Origin: Dyadobacter fermentans DSM 18053
Lineage (GTDB): Bacteria; Bacteroidota; Bacteroidia; Cytophagales; Spirosomataceae
Assembly (NCBI RefSeq): GCF_000023125.1
Contig: NC_013037.1
Span: 3,782,001-3,846,000, forward strand
Reading direction: 5' to 3'
Length of the DNA stretch: 64,000 nt
The position numbers and the translations under genes were made by a program. Shown here in pieces: positions 8,818 through 16,786 of this stretch. How positions within the stretch are numbered: the first letter of the stretch is position 1; each line of letters begins with the position of its first letter. Below the pieces are notes generated by a model. That model made no database searches. It worked only from the letters and a program-made list of their open reading frames with translations, and was not told the origin of the DNA.

Positions 8818-8825
8818 CAAATATA
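8818..8825 (-). promoter_or_regulatory. Possible -7 box for the yfhO-like gene
   Basis: Minus strand reads TATATTTG, matching TAnnTTTG, about 136 bp upstream of the YfhO-like start. No convincing -33 element is seen. The 321-bp gap 8683-9003 contains this and the pfkA box and no credible gene. Confidence 0.25.
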
Positions 8826-8925
8826 TGAGTATTGGTATATGTTTGAGACGTTGAAAACGATTCTTCGTCAGGCATTTTTTTAACATAATTAAGAATCAAG
8901 GCATATATTTTAAGAAAATACCGGA

Positions 8926-8933
8926 TAAATTTG
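8926..8933 (+). promoter_or_regulatory. Possible -7 box for pfkA
   Basis: TAAATTTG on the plus strand exactly matches the Bacteroidota -7 consensus TAnnTTTG, 70 bp before the pfkA ATG. The expected -33 TTTG is not clear; a T-rich stretch lies roughly in place. Confidence 0.35.
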
Positions 8934-9003
8934 CGGAAATTGTGCCTTTAAGGTTCGATTGGAGCTGTACATAGAAAGAATAGAAGTAACCCGAAATTAT
9001 TAA

Positions 9004-9978
9004 ATGAAACGAATTGGAGTTTTTACCTCAGGAGGAGATGCCCCTGGTATGAACGCCTGCATCCGGGCGGTAGTACGCGGAGCATGCTACCATGGTATTG
9101 AAGTATTTGGAATCAGAAGAGGATATAGCGGAATGATCGCCGGTGACGTCTACAAGATGGAGTCGCACTCGGTTAGCAATATAGTGCAAAGAGGAGGTAC
9201 CATCCTCAAATCGGCACGTAGCAAAGAATTCATGACTCCCGAAGGCCGCAGGAAGGCTTATGATAACTTGCAGTCGCTTGGCATCGAAGGGCTTATCGCC
9301 ATTGGCGGTAACGGTACTTTCACCGGCGCGATGATCTTCGGCAACGAATACGGCATCCCAACCGTGGGCGCTCCGGGAACGATCGATAACGATTTGTACG
9401 GAACCGACTACACGATCGGCTTCGACACGGCTGTGAACACCGCGCTGGACGCGATCGACCGTATCCGTGACACCGCCAGCTCACACGACCGTATCTTTTT
9501 CATCGAAGTAATGGGCCGCGACTCGGGCTACATTGCCATTCAGTCCGGTATCGCAGGCGGTGCCGAGCTCGTGATGGTTCCCGAAGTACTCACGCCGATT
9601 TCCCAGGTGGTGGATACCCTCAAACAAGGATGGAGCCGTTCGAAATCGTCTTCAATCATTATCGTGGCGGAAGGCGACGAAGAAGGAAGCGCTCAGGAAG
9701 TGGCCGACAAGATCAAAGTTCAGGTGGATGAGAACGCGGATATCCGTGTAACCACCCTGGGCCACACGCAGCGCGGCGGTACGCCGTCCGCTTACGACCG
9801 CATCCTGGCAAGCCGTCTCGGACTGGGCGCCCTGGAAGGCCTCATTGCCGGACAGAAAAACGTCATGGCCGGTATCATCAACAATGAACTGGTGTACACG
9901 CCTTTCGAAGACACGATCCGGTTGCCGAAGCCAATCAATGAAGACCTGCTGAGAATGGTAAAAATCCTGAGCGTTTAA
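9004..9978 (+). CDS. pfkA: 6-phosphofructokinase
   Basis: A 324-residue group A phosphofructokinase, converting fructose 6-phosphate to fructose 1,6-bisphosphate in glycolysis. The ATP loop GVFTSGGDAPGMN is at residues 5-17, the catalytic PGTIDNDL at 124-131 (general base Asp128), and the substrate motif EVMGRDSGY and the allosteric/substrate-interface GHTQRGGTPS are present. Length equals the bacterial ATP-PFK norm. Gly104 is kept, which favours ATP over pyrophosphate, but residue 103, a Mg-ATP-contacting Asp in the E. coli enzyme (GGDGS), is Asn here (GGNGT). Monocistronic in appearance; the next gene is convergent with a gap of 15 bp. Confidence 0.95.
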   Translation: MKRIGVFTSGGDAPGMNACIRAVVRGACYHGIEVFGIRRGYSGMIAGDVYKMESHSVSNIVQRGGTILKSARSKEFMTPEGRRKAYDNLQSLGIEGLIAIGGNGTFTGAMIFGNEYGIPTVGAPGTIDNDLYGTDYTIGFDTAVNTALDAIDRIRDTASSHDRIFFIEVMGRDSGYIAIQSGIAGGAELVMVPEVLTPISQVVDTLKQGWSRSKSSSIIIVAEGDEEGSAQEVADKIKVQVDENADIRVTTLGHTQRGGTPSAYDRILASRLGLGALEGLIAGQKNVMAGIINNELVYTPFEDTIRLPKPINEDLLRMVKILSV

Positions 9979-9993
9979 TACGCCGGGTGCCAC

Positions 9994-10764
9994 TCAGCAG
10001 TAACCCATGATTTTGTAAATAACAAAGCCCACCATTTCGTGCCACAGGACATTGAAAGAGTCTAGTGCGGATGGTTCGGGTATCATTTTGCGAACGGTTA
10101 GTTCGCCATAACCTCCGTAAAAGTCGGCCGGGAAGGGCTTCGTTTTGATACCTGCTTTTTCAAAACACCCCACCGACCGGCGCATGTGGAACGCGGAGGT
10201 AATCAGGATGTATTTTCCGGAAGGGAACATTTTGCGAAGAATCTGCGCGGAATTCAGCGCGTTCTGACGGGTATTTTTCGCCTTTTCTTCAAAAACAATA
10301 TCGCCGGCCGGAACGCCCCATTGTACCAGCAGCGCCGCTGCCGTTTTCGTTTCGCCGCGTTTGCCGGCCATGGCGTCATCGGCGCTGGCCCCTGTGATCA
10401 GGATTTTCCTGATCTTGCCCGCCTTGTACAGCAAAAACGTTTGCAGCACCCGGTCGCCCCGGTCGCCCATCAGCGCGTGGTCCGCATCCGGCATGTCTGT
10501 ATTGGCCAGTCCGCCGGACAACAATATGCCTACGTCGTAAGTCTCCCGGATATCGCTGATATTCACCAGCGGAGCCTCGTACCAGTTGAGCGCCGCCCGC
10601 ACCAGGAAGGAATTCGACATCAGGTACATCAGCACAATCACCAGTCCGATCACCCATTTCTGCTTTCGCCGGTTTTTGACCAAAAATGCATAGATCAGCA
10701 GCAGAAAAAGCATGCTCATGGGCATGACCAGGAAGTCGATGGCTTTGGATAGAAAATAAAACAT
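9994..10764 (-). CDS. YdcF/ElyC-like DUF218 envelope protein
   Basis: A 256-residue protein with two N-terminal membrane segments (FLVMPMSMLFLLLIYAFLV and KWVIGLVIVLMYLMSNSFLV) and a DUF218 domain at residues about 80-240. Family landmarks are DVGILLSGG, DRVLQTFLLYKAGKI, ILITGAS, NTRQNALNSAQIL and LITSAFHMRRSVGCFEKAG. DUF218 proteins such as ElyC and SanA take part in envelope or peptidoglycan homeostasis, but the molecular activity is unsettled. It is convergent with pfkA and divergent from the thioredoxin-fold gene at 10850. Confidence 0.85.
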   Translation of the reverse strand: MFYFLSKAIDFLVMPMSMLFLLLIYAFLVKNRRKQKWVIGLVIVLMYLMSNSFLVRAALNWYEAPLVNISDIRETYDVGILLSGGLANTDMPDADHALMGDRGDRVLQTFLLYKAGKIRKILITGASADDAMAGKRGETKTAAALLVQWGVPAGDIVFEEKAKNTRQNALNSAQILRKMFPSGKYILITSAFHMRRSVGCFEKAGIKTKPFPADFYGGYGELTVRKMIPEPSALDSFNVLWHEMVGFVIYKIMGYC

Positions 10765-10849
10765 TTGAATAAGAACCCTGTCGATGTAAGCGTTTTGATT
10801 TTAATTTTACAGACATCAAAAATCTGAAATAATCCAATAAACAGCTTTA

Positions 10850-12277
10850 ATGCAAACTTTCCATAGCCTGATGAGAGATTATACCCGCACTTGCCTGATG
10901 TTACTACTGATTTTGACAGGCTTTTTTTCCACCGCTTACTCCCAGGGCTACCGTATCGACGCCACCATCCACGGCATGCGGGACTCGTCTTTCGTGCTCG
11001 CGCATTACAATCGCAACGGCTCGCAGATCGTGCCGAAGGACACGGCCAAGGCCGACGCCAACGGAAAAATCGTGTTTGAGGGCAAAACGGCGCTCCCGGG
11101 CGGACTCTACGTAATACTATTTCCGGGAAACCAGAAGATGATCGAGGTGATTTATTCCGGTAAGGAAACGAATTTTGCCATTGAGGCCGATACGAGCGAT
11201 TTGAACGGCTCCGTGAAAGTAACCGGCTCTCGGGAAAACGAACTTTTCTACAACTATCGCCAGGAACTTGCAAAAGGCGGTAAGGAAATAGAGGTTTTGG
11301 GTAAACAGGCAACTCCCGAAGCCCAGGCCCGCGTGAAAACGATCCAGGAGGGCTTCGGCGCTTACCGCAAAAAATTGCTCGCCGAAAATGCCGGCACCTT
11401 CACGGCGCAGCTCCTGAAAATGTCGGCCGACCCGGAAATCCCCGCAGCGCCCAAACTGGCAAATGGTAAAACTGATTCCACCTGGATTTTTAATTACTAC
11501 AAAGCGCATTACTGGGATGCATTCGATTTTTCGGACCCGCGCATTATGAACACGCCGTTCCTCGAACCCAAAATGGAGCGGTATTTCAAAAACCTGGTAG
11601 TGCAGGTACCCGATTCGATTATTAAAGACGCCGATCTCATTGTGAAGAAGGCCTCCGCGAACAAAGACATCAAATCATGGACGGTTTATTACATTACCAA
11701 TCAATACGAAAATCCTAAAACGGTCGGGACGGAAGCTGTGTGGGTGCATATGGCCACTAAATATTACCTGTCAGGTGAAATGGGCGTTTCGGAAGAAGTC
11801 AAAAAGCGGGTGAGTGAAAAGGTGGCGACCATGAAGGACCTGCTCGTGAACAAAACCTTCCCGGCGCTGACATTGACCGACCCCGCCGGCAAAAAAGTGG
11901 GTGTACAGGCCATCGACGCGAACTATACCGTGCTGTTTTTCTATGCCCCCACCTGCGGGCATTGCAAGGAAGCCTCGCATGTGCTCAAAGCATTTTACGA
12001 TAAGAACAAGGCCAAAGGTATTAAGGTAATGGCCATTTCGACCGAGCATAATGTGGAAGAATGGAAAACATTCATTAAAACCTACCACATGGAAGAGCTG
12101 ATCAACGGCTTTGATGCATTGAACCAGATCGACTTCAACCGGAAATACGATGTGGTAACCACGCCGATGATCTACATTTTAGATAAAAACAAAAAGATTA
12201 TCGCCCGCAAAATGCCGGTAGAGCAGCTGGAAGACTTTTTGAACTACTACCAAAACAAAATGGCCAGAAAACTCTGA
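10850..12277 (+). CDS. Exported DUF4369/DUF5106 thioredoxin-fold (TlpA-like) protein
   Basis: A 475-residue exported protein. A signal peptide (LMLLLILTGFFSTAYSQ) precedes a DUF4369-like beta domain (residues about 30-110), a helical middle region of the DUF5106 type, and a C-terminal TlpA/ResA-like thioredoxin domain from about 335. The redox site is C368-G-H-C371 in FFYAPTCGHCKEAS and the cis-Pro is in VTTPMIYILD. Such proteins act in the periplasm as disulfide reductases. ATG 10850 and ATG 10874 (MRDYTR) are both possible starts. It is alone on its strand, convergent with the lactonase gene. Confidence 0.87.
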   Translation: MQTFHSLMRDYTRTCLMLLLILTGFFSTAYSQGYRIDATIHGMRDSSFVLAHYNRNGSQIVPKDTAKADANGKIVFEGKTALPGGLYVILFPGNQKMIEVIYSGKETNFAIEADTSDLNGSVKVTGSRENELFYNYRQELAKGGKEIEVLGKQATPEAQARVKTIQEGFGAYRKKLLAENAGTFTAQLLKMSADPEIPAAPKLANGKTDSTWIFNYYKAHYWDAFDFSDPRIMNTPFLEPKMERYFKNLVVQVPDSIIKDADLIVKKASANKDIKSWTVYYITNQYENPKTVGTEAVWVHMATKYYLSGEMGVSEEVKKRVSEKVATMKDLLVNKTFPALTLTDPAGKKVGVQAIDANYTVLFFYAPTCGHCKEASHVLKAFYDKNKAKGIKVMAISTEHNVEEWKTFIKTYHMEELINGFDALNQIDFNRKYDVVTTPMIYILDKNKKIIARKMPVEQLEDFLNYYQNKMARKL

Positions 12278-12309
12278 CCATTTCGATTGTAATATTTCGC
12301 GAGTTCCGC

Positions 12310-13416
12310 TTACAGGAATGCGACACAAATGGGCAACTTCACGGCAATGCTTTCATGCTTGAACGTAAATTTGCCCGTTTCTGCATCTACATCGTACACC
12401 ACGAGATTATCCGATGCCTGGTTGGCCACGATCAGGTATTTCCCGGTAGGGTCGATATTGAAATCGCGCGGCGTGGCGATGGATTTCGTTTGCTGATCCG
12501 CCATTTCCAGCTCGCCATTGCCCAGTATCCGGAATGCGGTGATGGAATTGTGCCCGCGGTTCGAAACGTACACGAACTTGCCGTTGGGATGAAGATGAAT
12601 GGCCGCACTGGTATTCGTTGGGCCGGAATAATCTGCGGGGATCGTCGGGTAAGTTTTAATTGCTTTAATCACACCCTTTTTGTCGATGGAGCAGGCGGTC
12701 ACTGTTGCGTCGAGCTCATTGAGCAGGAACATGCGCTTGCCCGACGGGTGAATGATCAAATGGCGCGGACCGGCTCCCGGTTTCCCCGAAAATGAAGGCT
12801 GAGGGGCATTCGGCGTCAGCTTTCCTGCATTGGCGTCGACGCTGTAATTCATCACTTTATCACTTCCTAAATCGGTCACGTACACATACTTCCCGTCCGG
12901 GCCGGCCGTGGCAAAATGCGCATGGGCTTTCTCCTGGCGCTTGGTGTGAGGGCCTGTTCCGGTGTATTGCTCTTTGTAAACGGCCGCGCTCAGCTTCCCG
13001 CCGGTCTCGATATTGTAGGCCGAAAAGCTGCCGCCTCCGTAATTGGAGACAAATGCCATCTTGCCCGTCGGGTGTACCGACACGTGGCAGGGCCCGGCGC
13101 CTTCGGAAGGCTGGCTGTTCAGGAAAGTGAGCTTGCGGTCGGGTTCGATGGCGTAGGCAGAAACCTTGTTGTCGGAAGAAATCGCGTAGAGATTGCGCTT
13201 GTCGGGCGAAATGGCCACATAACCCGGCGCGACGGATTTGTTGATCGTATCAATCAGCGTGATCTGCCCGGATGCCAGGTTCAGTTCGCAGCGCGTGATC
13301 GAAGAATTGGCCCCTTTGTCCTGCGTACCCACGTAGAAAGTAATCTTCCTCTCCTGCGCGAATGCCGATAAACCAGCGGAAAGTAATAGGATGGATAAGA
13401 TCAGTCTTTTCATCAT
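12310..13416 (-). CDS. Exported lactonase-family (6-phosphogluconolactonase-like) beta-propeller protein
   Basis: A seven-bladed propeller of the YbhE/Pgl lactonase family, 368 residues from MMKRLILS. The signal peptide (LILSILLLSAGLSAFAQ) predicts export, unlike the cytosolic E. coli enzyme. Repeated blade signatures are visible: PDKRNLYAISSDN, PTGKMAFVSNYGGGS, PDGKYVYVTDLGSD, PSGKRMFLLNELD, PNGKFVYVSNRGHNS and PTGKYLIVANQAS. The HAHFA segment after GTGPHTKRQEKA matches the conserved HxH region of the family. An upstream in-frame ATG (13446) would add ten residues in front of the signal peptide and is less likely. The physiological lactone is unknown for exported members. Confidence 0.86.
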   Translation of the reverse strand: MMKRLILSILLLSAGLSAFAQERKITFYVGTQDKGANSSITRCELNLASGQITLIDTINKSVAPGYVAISPDKRNLYAISSDNKVSAYAIEPDRKLTFLNSQPSEGAGPCHVSVHPTGKMAFVSNYGGGSFSAYNIETGGKLSAAVYKEQYTGTGPHTKRQEKAHAHFATAGPDGKYVYVTDLGSDKVMNYSVDANAGKLTPNAPQPSFSGKPGAGPRHLIIHPSGKRMFLLNELDATVTACSIDKKGVIKAIKTYPTIPADYSGPTNTSAAIHLHPNGKFVYVSNRGHNSITAFRILGNGELEMADQQTKSIATPRDFNIDPTGKYLIVANQASDNLVVYDVDAETGKFTFKHESIAVKLPICVAFL

Positions 13417-13604
13417 CAATGCTTTTTGTGAATACCATGAATGCAAGGGAAAGAGCCTGTGAAGCCATTTTTAATGTTGATTTGCCGGATATGTGTCATT
13501 TTAAATCGATCCGTGCTTTCCAAGATCTTGTAAACCGCAGCCAGAATTGTGTAACGGCCGGGGCAGAATTGGATTTTATTTTTGTATACCAATCCTGAAA
13601 GACC

Positions 13605-15833
13605 ATGGAAGCGACAACAGATATAAAAAAAATAACCCTGCCGGTAACAGGCATGTCCTGCGCGGCGTGTGCGGTGAGCGTAGAGTCGATGCTGGGCCAT
13701 ACGAAGGGCGTCTCCGATGCGGCGGTGAACTATGCCAACCAGTCGGTGGCCGTTTCGTACGACCCCGACCTGATCGACCTCCCCGAAATGGACCGCGTGC
13801 TGCAAAGCATCGGCTACGGGCTCATCATCGAAGAAAACGAGGAAGACGCCATTGCCGAGCAGGAGAAAATCCAGCAGGAGCATTACCTGCAACTGAAAAA
13901 CAAGGCCATCTACACCGGCATACTCACCGCGCCCATCGTGGTGCTGGGCATGTTTTTCATGAACTGGACTTATGCGAACTACATCATGCTCGCCCTGACA
14001 ATCCCCGTGCTCTTCATTTACGGCCGGGGATTTTTCGTGAATGCCTGGAACCAGGCGCGGCACCGGAAGGCTAATATGGACACGCTCGTGGCGCTCAGCA
14101 CCGGTGTAGCATTCCTTTTCAGCACGTTCAACACCTTTTTTCCGGCGTTCTGGCACGCGCGCGGCCTGCACCCGCATGTGTATTTCGAAGCATCGGCGGT
14201 GATCGCCTTTTTCATTTTGTTGGGTAAACTGATGGAAGAACGCGCCAAGTCGAACACTTCGGACGCATTGAAAAAACTCATTGGCCTGCAACCTAAAACG
14301 GTGAAAGTGTACCGCGACGGCGCTGAAACCGAAATCCCGGTCCGCGAGGTGCGGCTGGGCGACGAGGTCATTATCCGCTCCGGCGAGAAAATCCCAGTGG
14401 ACGGCACCGTGGCGAGCGGAAGTTCGTTCGTGGACGAGAGCCTGATGACCGGAGAGCCCATTCCCGCCGAAAAGAAGCCCGGCGACAGTGTTTTTGCAGG
14501 GACGATTAACCAAACCGGCAGCTTCACATTCACGGCCGAAAAAGTCGGAAAGCAAACCGTCCTGGCGCAGATCATCAAAACCGTCCAGGCCGCGCAAGGC
14601 AGTAAGGCACCCGTGCAACGGCTCGCCGACCGCATTGCCGGGATATTCGTTCCGGTGGTGATCGGCATTGCGATGCTCACATTCGTGGCCTGGCTTGTGT
14701 GGGGTGGGGAAAATGCCATTACACACGCCATGCTCACAGCGGTGTCGGTACTCGTGATCGCCTGCCCGTGCGCCCTGGGCCTCGCCACCCCTACCGCGAT
14801 GATGGTGGGCGTGGGCAAGGGAGCCGAAAACAACATCCTCATTCGCGACGCGGAAAGCCTTGAAAAGGCGTACAAAGTGGACGCCGTCATACTCGACAAA
14901 ACCGGGACACTGACCGAAGGCCGACCCCAGGTGACCGATTGGAAATGGGCAGCTTCCGTCCAAAACCAGCCGCAGCATTCGGCGGCCGTGAAAGCCCTCG
15001 AATCCCGCTCGGAGCACCCGCTTGCCACGGCGATCGTCCAGCATGTCGACACCGCAGGGCAACCGGAAGTTACCCGTTTCGAATCGCTGACGGGCAGCGG
15101 CATCCGTGGCGTCGTTGCGGGCAATGCCTATTCCATTGGAACATTTCAATTTCTTGAAAAAGAAGGCGTGCGGCTCGATGCTGCACTGCAATCCGCCTAT
15201 GACACACTCACGGCACAGGCCAAAACCGTGATCGGAATCGCCATTAACGGTCAGCATGCTGGCCTGGTAGCAATCGCCGACCAGTTGAAACCGACCTCGC
15301 GCGAGGCGGTAGCACGGCTTCGCGGGCAGGGGATCGAGGTACATATGCTCACCGGCGACAATGCGCAAACCGCCGCTGCTGTGGCATTCCAGGTCGGCAT
15401 CGACAGCTTCCGGGCGGAAGTGAAGCCGGACGACAAAATGCAGTTCGTCCAAAAACTGCAATCCGCCGGAAAAACGGTAGCGATGGTAGGCGACGGCATC
15501 AACGACTCGCAAGCCCTCGCGCAGGCGGACGTAAGTGTAGCAATGGGCAAGGGTTCAGACATCGCAATGGACGTCGCCAAGATGACCCTCATCACCTCCG
15601 ACCTGCTCGCATTGCCCAAAGCATTGACCTTATCCCGAAAAACAGTAGTAACGATCAGGCAAAATCTGTTCTGGGCCTTCATCTACAACCTCATCGGTAT
15701 CCCGATCGCCGCCGGCGCCCTCTACCCTCTCAACGGCTTCCTCCTCGACCCAATGATCGCCGGCGGAGCTATGGCACTCAGCTCGGTATCGGTGGTGATG
15801 AATAGTTTGCGGCTGAAAGGCAGCCGGCTGTAA
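13605..15833 (+). CDS. copA: Copper-exporting P1B-type ATPase
   Basis: A 742-residue P1B-1 ATPase that pumps Cu(I) out of the cytoplasm. One N-terminal HMA domain carries GMSCAAC (Cys19 and Cys22). The membrane CPC motif is in [11 protein letters not shown] near residue 387, the phosphorylation motif DKTGTLTEG near 431, the nucleotide-binding HP in [10 protein letters not shown], and the hinge [10 protein letters not shown] near 629. Only one HMA domain is fused; more stand-alone HMA proteins are encoded downstream. It opens a plus-strand series of eight copper-related genes. The 188-bp gap to the divergent lactonase gene should hold its promoter. Confidence 0.95.
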   Translation: MEATTDIKKITLPVTGMSCAACAVSVESMLGHTKGVSDAAVNYANQSVAVSYDPDLIDLPEMDRVLQSIGYGLIIEENEEDAIAEQEKIQQEHYLQLKNKAIYTGILTAPIVVLGMFFMNWTYANYIMLALTIPVLFIYGRGFFVNAWNQARHRKANMDTLVALSTGVAFLFSTFNTFFPAFWHARGLHPHVYFEASAVIAFFILLGKLMEERAKSNTSDALKKLIGLQPKTVKVYRDGAETEIPVREVRLGDEVIIRSGEKIPVDGTVASGSSFVDESLMTGEPIPAEKKPGDSVFAGTINQTGSFTFTAEKVGKQTVLAQIIKTVQAAQGSKAPVQRLADRIAGIFVPVVIGIAMLTFVAWLVWGGENAITHAMLTAVSVLVIACPCALGLATPTAMMVGVGKGAENNILIRDAESLEKAYKVDAVILDKTGTLTEGRPQVTDWKWAASVQNQPQHSAAVKALESRSEHPLATAIVQHVDTAGQPEVTRFESLTGSGIRGVVAGNAYSIGTFQFLEKEGVRLDAALQSAYDTLTAQAKTVIGIAINGQHAGLVAIADQLKPTSREAVARLRGQGIEVHMLTGDNAQTAAAVAFQVGIDSFRAEVKPDDKMQFVQKLQSAGKTVAMVGDGINDSQALAQADVSVAMGKGSDIAMDVAKMTLITSDLLALPKALTLSRKTVVTIRQNLFWAFIYNLIGIPIAAGALYPLNGFLLDPMIAGGAMALSSVSVVMNSLRLKGSRL

Positions 15834-15950
15834 CCCAAAAACTCTGCAACGCCTTCCCACAATTCTGTAATGCGTCCCCGAAATGGGTTACCGATATTTG
15901 TAAAACAATTTAACACATAGCATCCCGGGCGGGGCCCGGTTTTTAGTAAC

Positions 15951-16160
15951 ATGGAAACTTTGAAATTTAAGACCAATATCAAATGCGGCGGATGTGTGGC
16001 TGCCGTTACGCCCTTCCTGAATGGCGATGAGCATGTGGAAAACTGGGCCGTTGACCTCGAAAGTGCCGACCGCGTGCTGAAAGTCGAAACGAGCCATTCT
16101 CCGCAGGAAATCCAGGAGCTGATCAAAAAGGCCGGCTATGTAGCCGAGAAAATCGCCTGA
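15951..16160 (+). CDS. Cytosolic heavy-metal-associated (HMA) domain protein
   Basis: A 69-residue stand-alone HMA domain with no signal peptide. The metal-binding loop is IKCGGCVAAV with Cys12 and Cys15, and the ferredoxin-like fold is completed by VENWAVDLES and IQELIKKAGYVAEKI. It is probably a Cu(I) chaperone delivering to CopA encoded 117 bp upstream. An upstream stretch at 15889-15899 (GATATTTG) resembles a -7 box with one mismatch. Confidence 0.9.
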   Translation: METLKFKTNIKCGGCVAAVTPFLNGDEHVENWAVDLESADRVLKVETSHSPQEIQELIKKAGYVAEKIA

Positions 16161-16167
16161 TAATTAG

Positions 16168-16175
16168 TATTTTTG
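16168..16175 (+). promoter_or_regulatory. Possible -7 box upstream of the Cys-rich protein
   Basis: TATTTTTG matches TAnnTTTG, 54 bp before the ATG at 16230. The -33 position is not convincing. Confidence 0.25.
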
Positions 16176-16229
16176 GCCCGGAACAAACATTTCGGGCCAA
16201 AGCCGGAAACATTTGCGAGCAAGATTCCA

Positions 16230-16694
16230 ATGAAAAACAAACTGCATAGATCGATCACCATCCTGATGGCCATTCTGGTTCTGCTCAGCAGCACCGGATT
16301 TGTGCTGACAGTGCGCCAATGCGCGATGATGGGGGGCAAATCCATGCAGCTTGCCGGCAAAGCCAAAGACAGTTCATGCAAACCCAAAGTCGCTTCGTCG
16401 TGCTGTGCCAAAAGTGCGGCGATGAAAATGGCTAAGGGCGCTTCCCTCGAAAAAACAGCCTGCTGCAAAGAGAGCCAGAAGCTCGAAAAGCTGGAAATCG
16501 CTTCGGTAGATTCGCAGCTGCTCGCGAAATTGCTCAAATCGGTAGCGACCGCCGTTACGTGGTCGGTAACCCGCTTCCAGTTCATCCAGGCCGAATGGGC
16601 CGTCCCGGCCGCACCATTCTCCCCCGACATATCCTTCACATCCCGTCTTCATGGGAGAAGTATGCTCGTTTTTGTACAGTCATTTTTGATTTGA
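16230..16694 (+). CDS. Membrane-anchored Cys-rich protein, HYC_CC_PP-like
   Basis: A 154-residue protein from MKNKLHRSI with an N-terminal hydrophobic segment (ITILMAILVLLSSTGFVLTV). After it come RQCAMMGG, then SSCKPK, SSCCAKS and TACCKES, giving Cys singles and pairs. This resembles the Bacteroidota family with a HYC motif and later CC and PP motifs, except that HYC is RQC here. The location in a copper cluster and the Cys/Met/His content suggest periplasmic metal binding, which is inference. In-frame codons upstream to 16173 exist, but ATG 16230 fits the signal peptide. Confidence 0.65.
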   Translation: MKNKLHRSITILMAILVLLSSTGFVLTVRQCAMMGGKSMQLAGKAKDSSCKPKVASSCCAKSAAMKMAKGASLEKTACCKESQKLEKLEIASVDSQLLAKLLKSVATAVTWSVTRFQFIQAEWAVPAAPFSPDISFTSRLHGRSMLVFVQSFLI

Positions 16695-16786
16695 TACCAT
16701 TGAATAACAGCCATTAAGCAACAGCCAGCGCATTTTCGTCGCCTGCTTTTGCTGCAAGTCTATTATTCCAATGAATGCGTCAAATC

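Noticed and set aside
13416..15512. A 698-codon open frame antisense to copA
   Set aside because: It is the complement of a gene with every P-type ATPase motif; its translation is Arg/His-rich with no domain. Long antisense frames are expected in GC-rich genes here.
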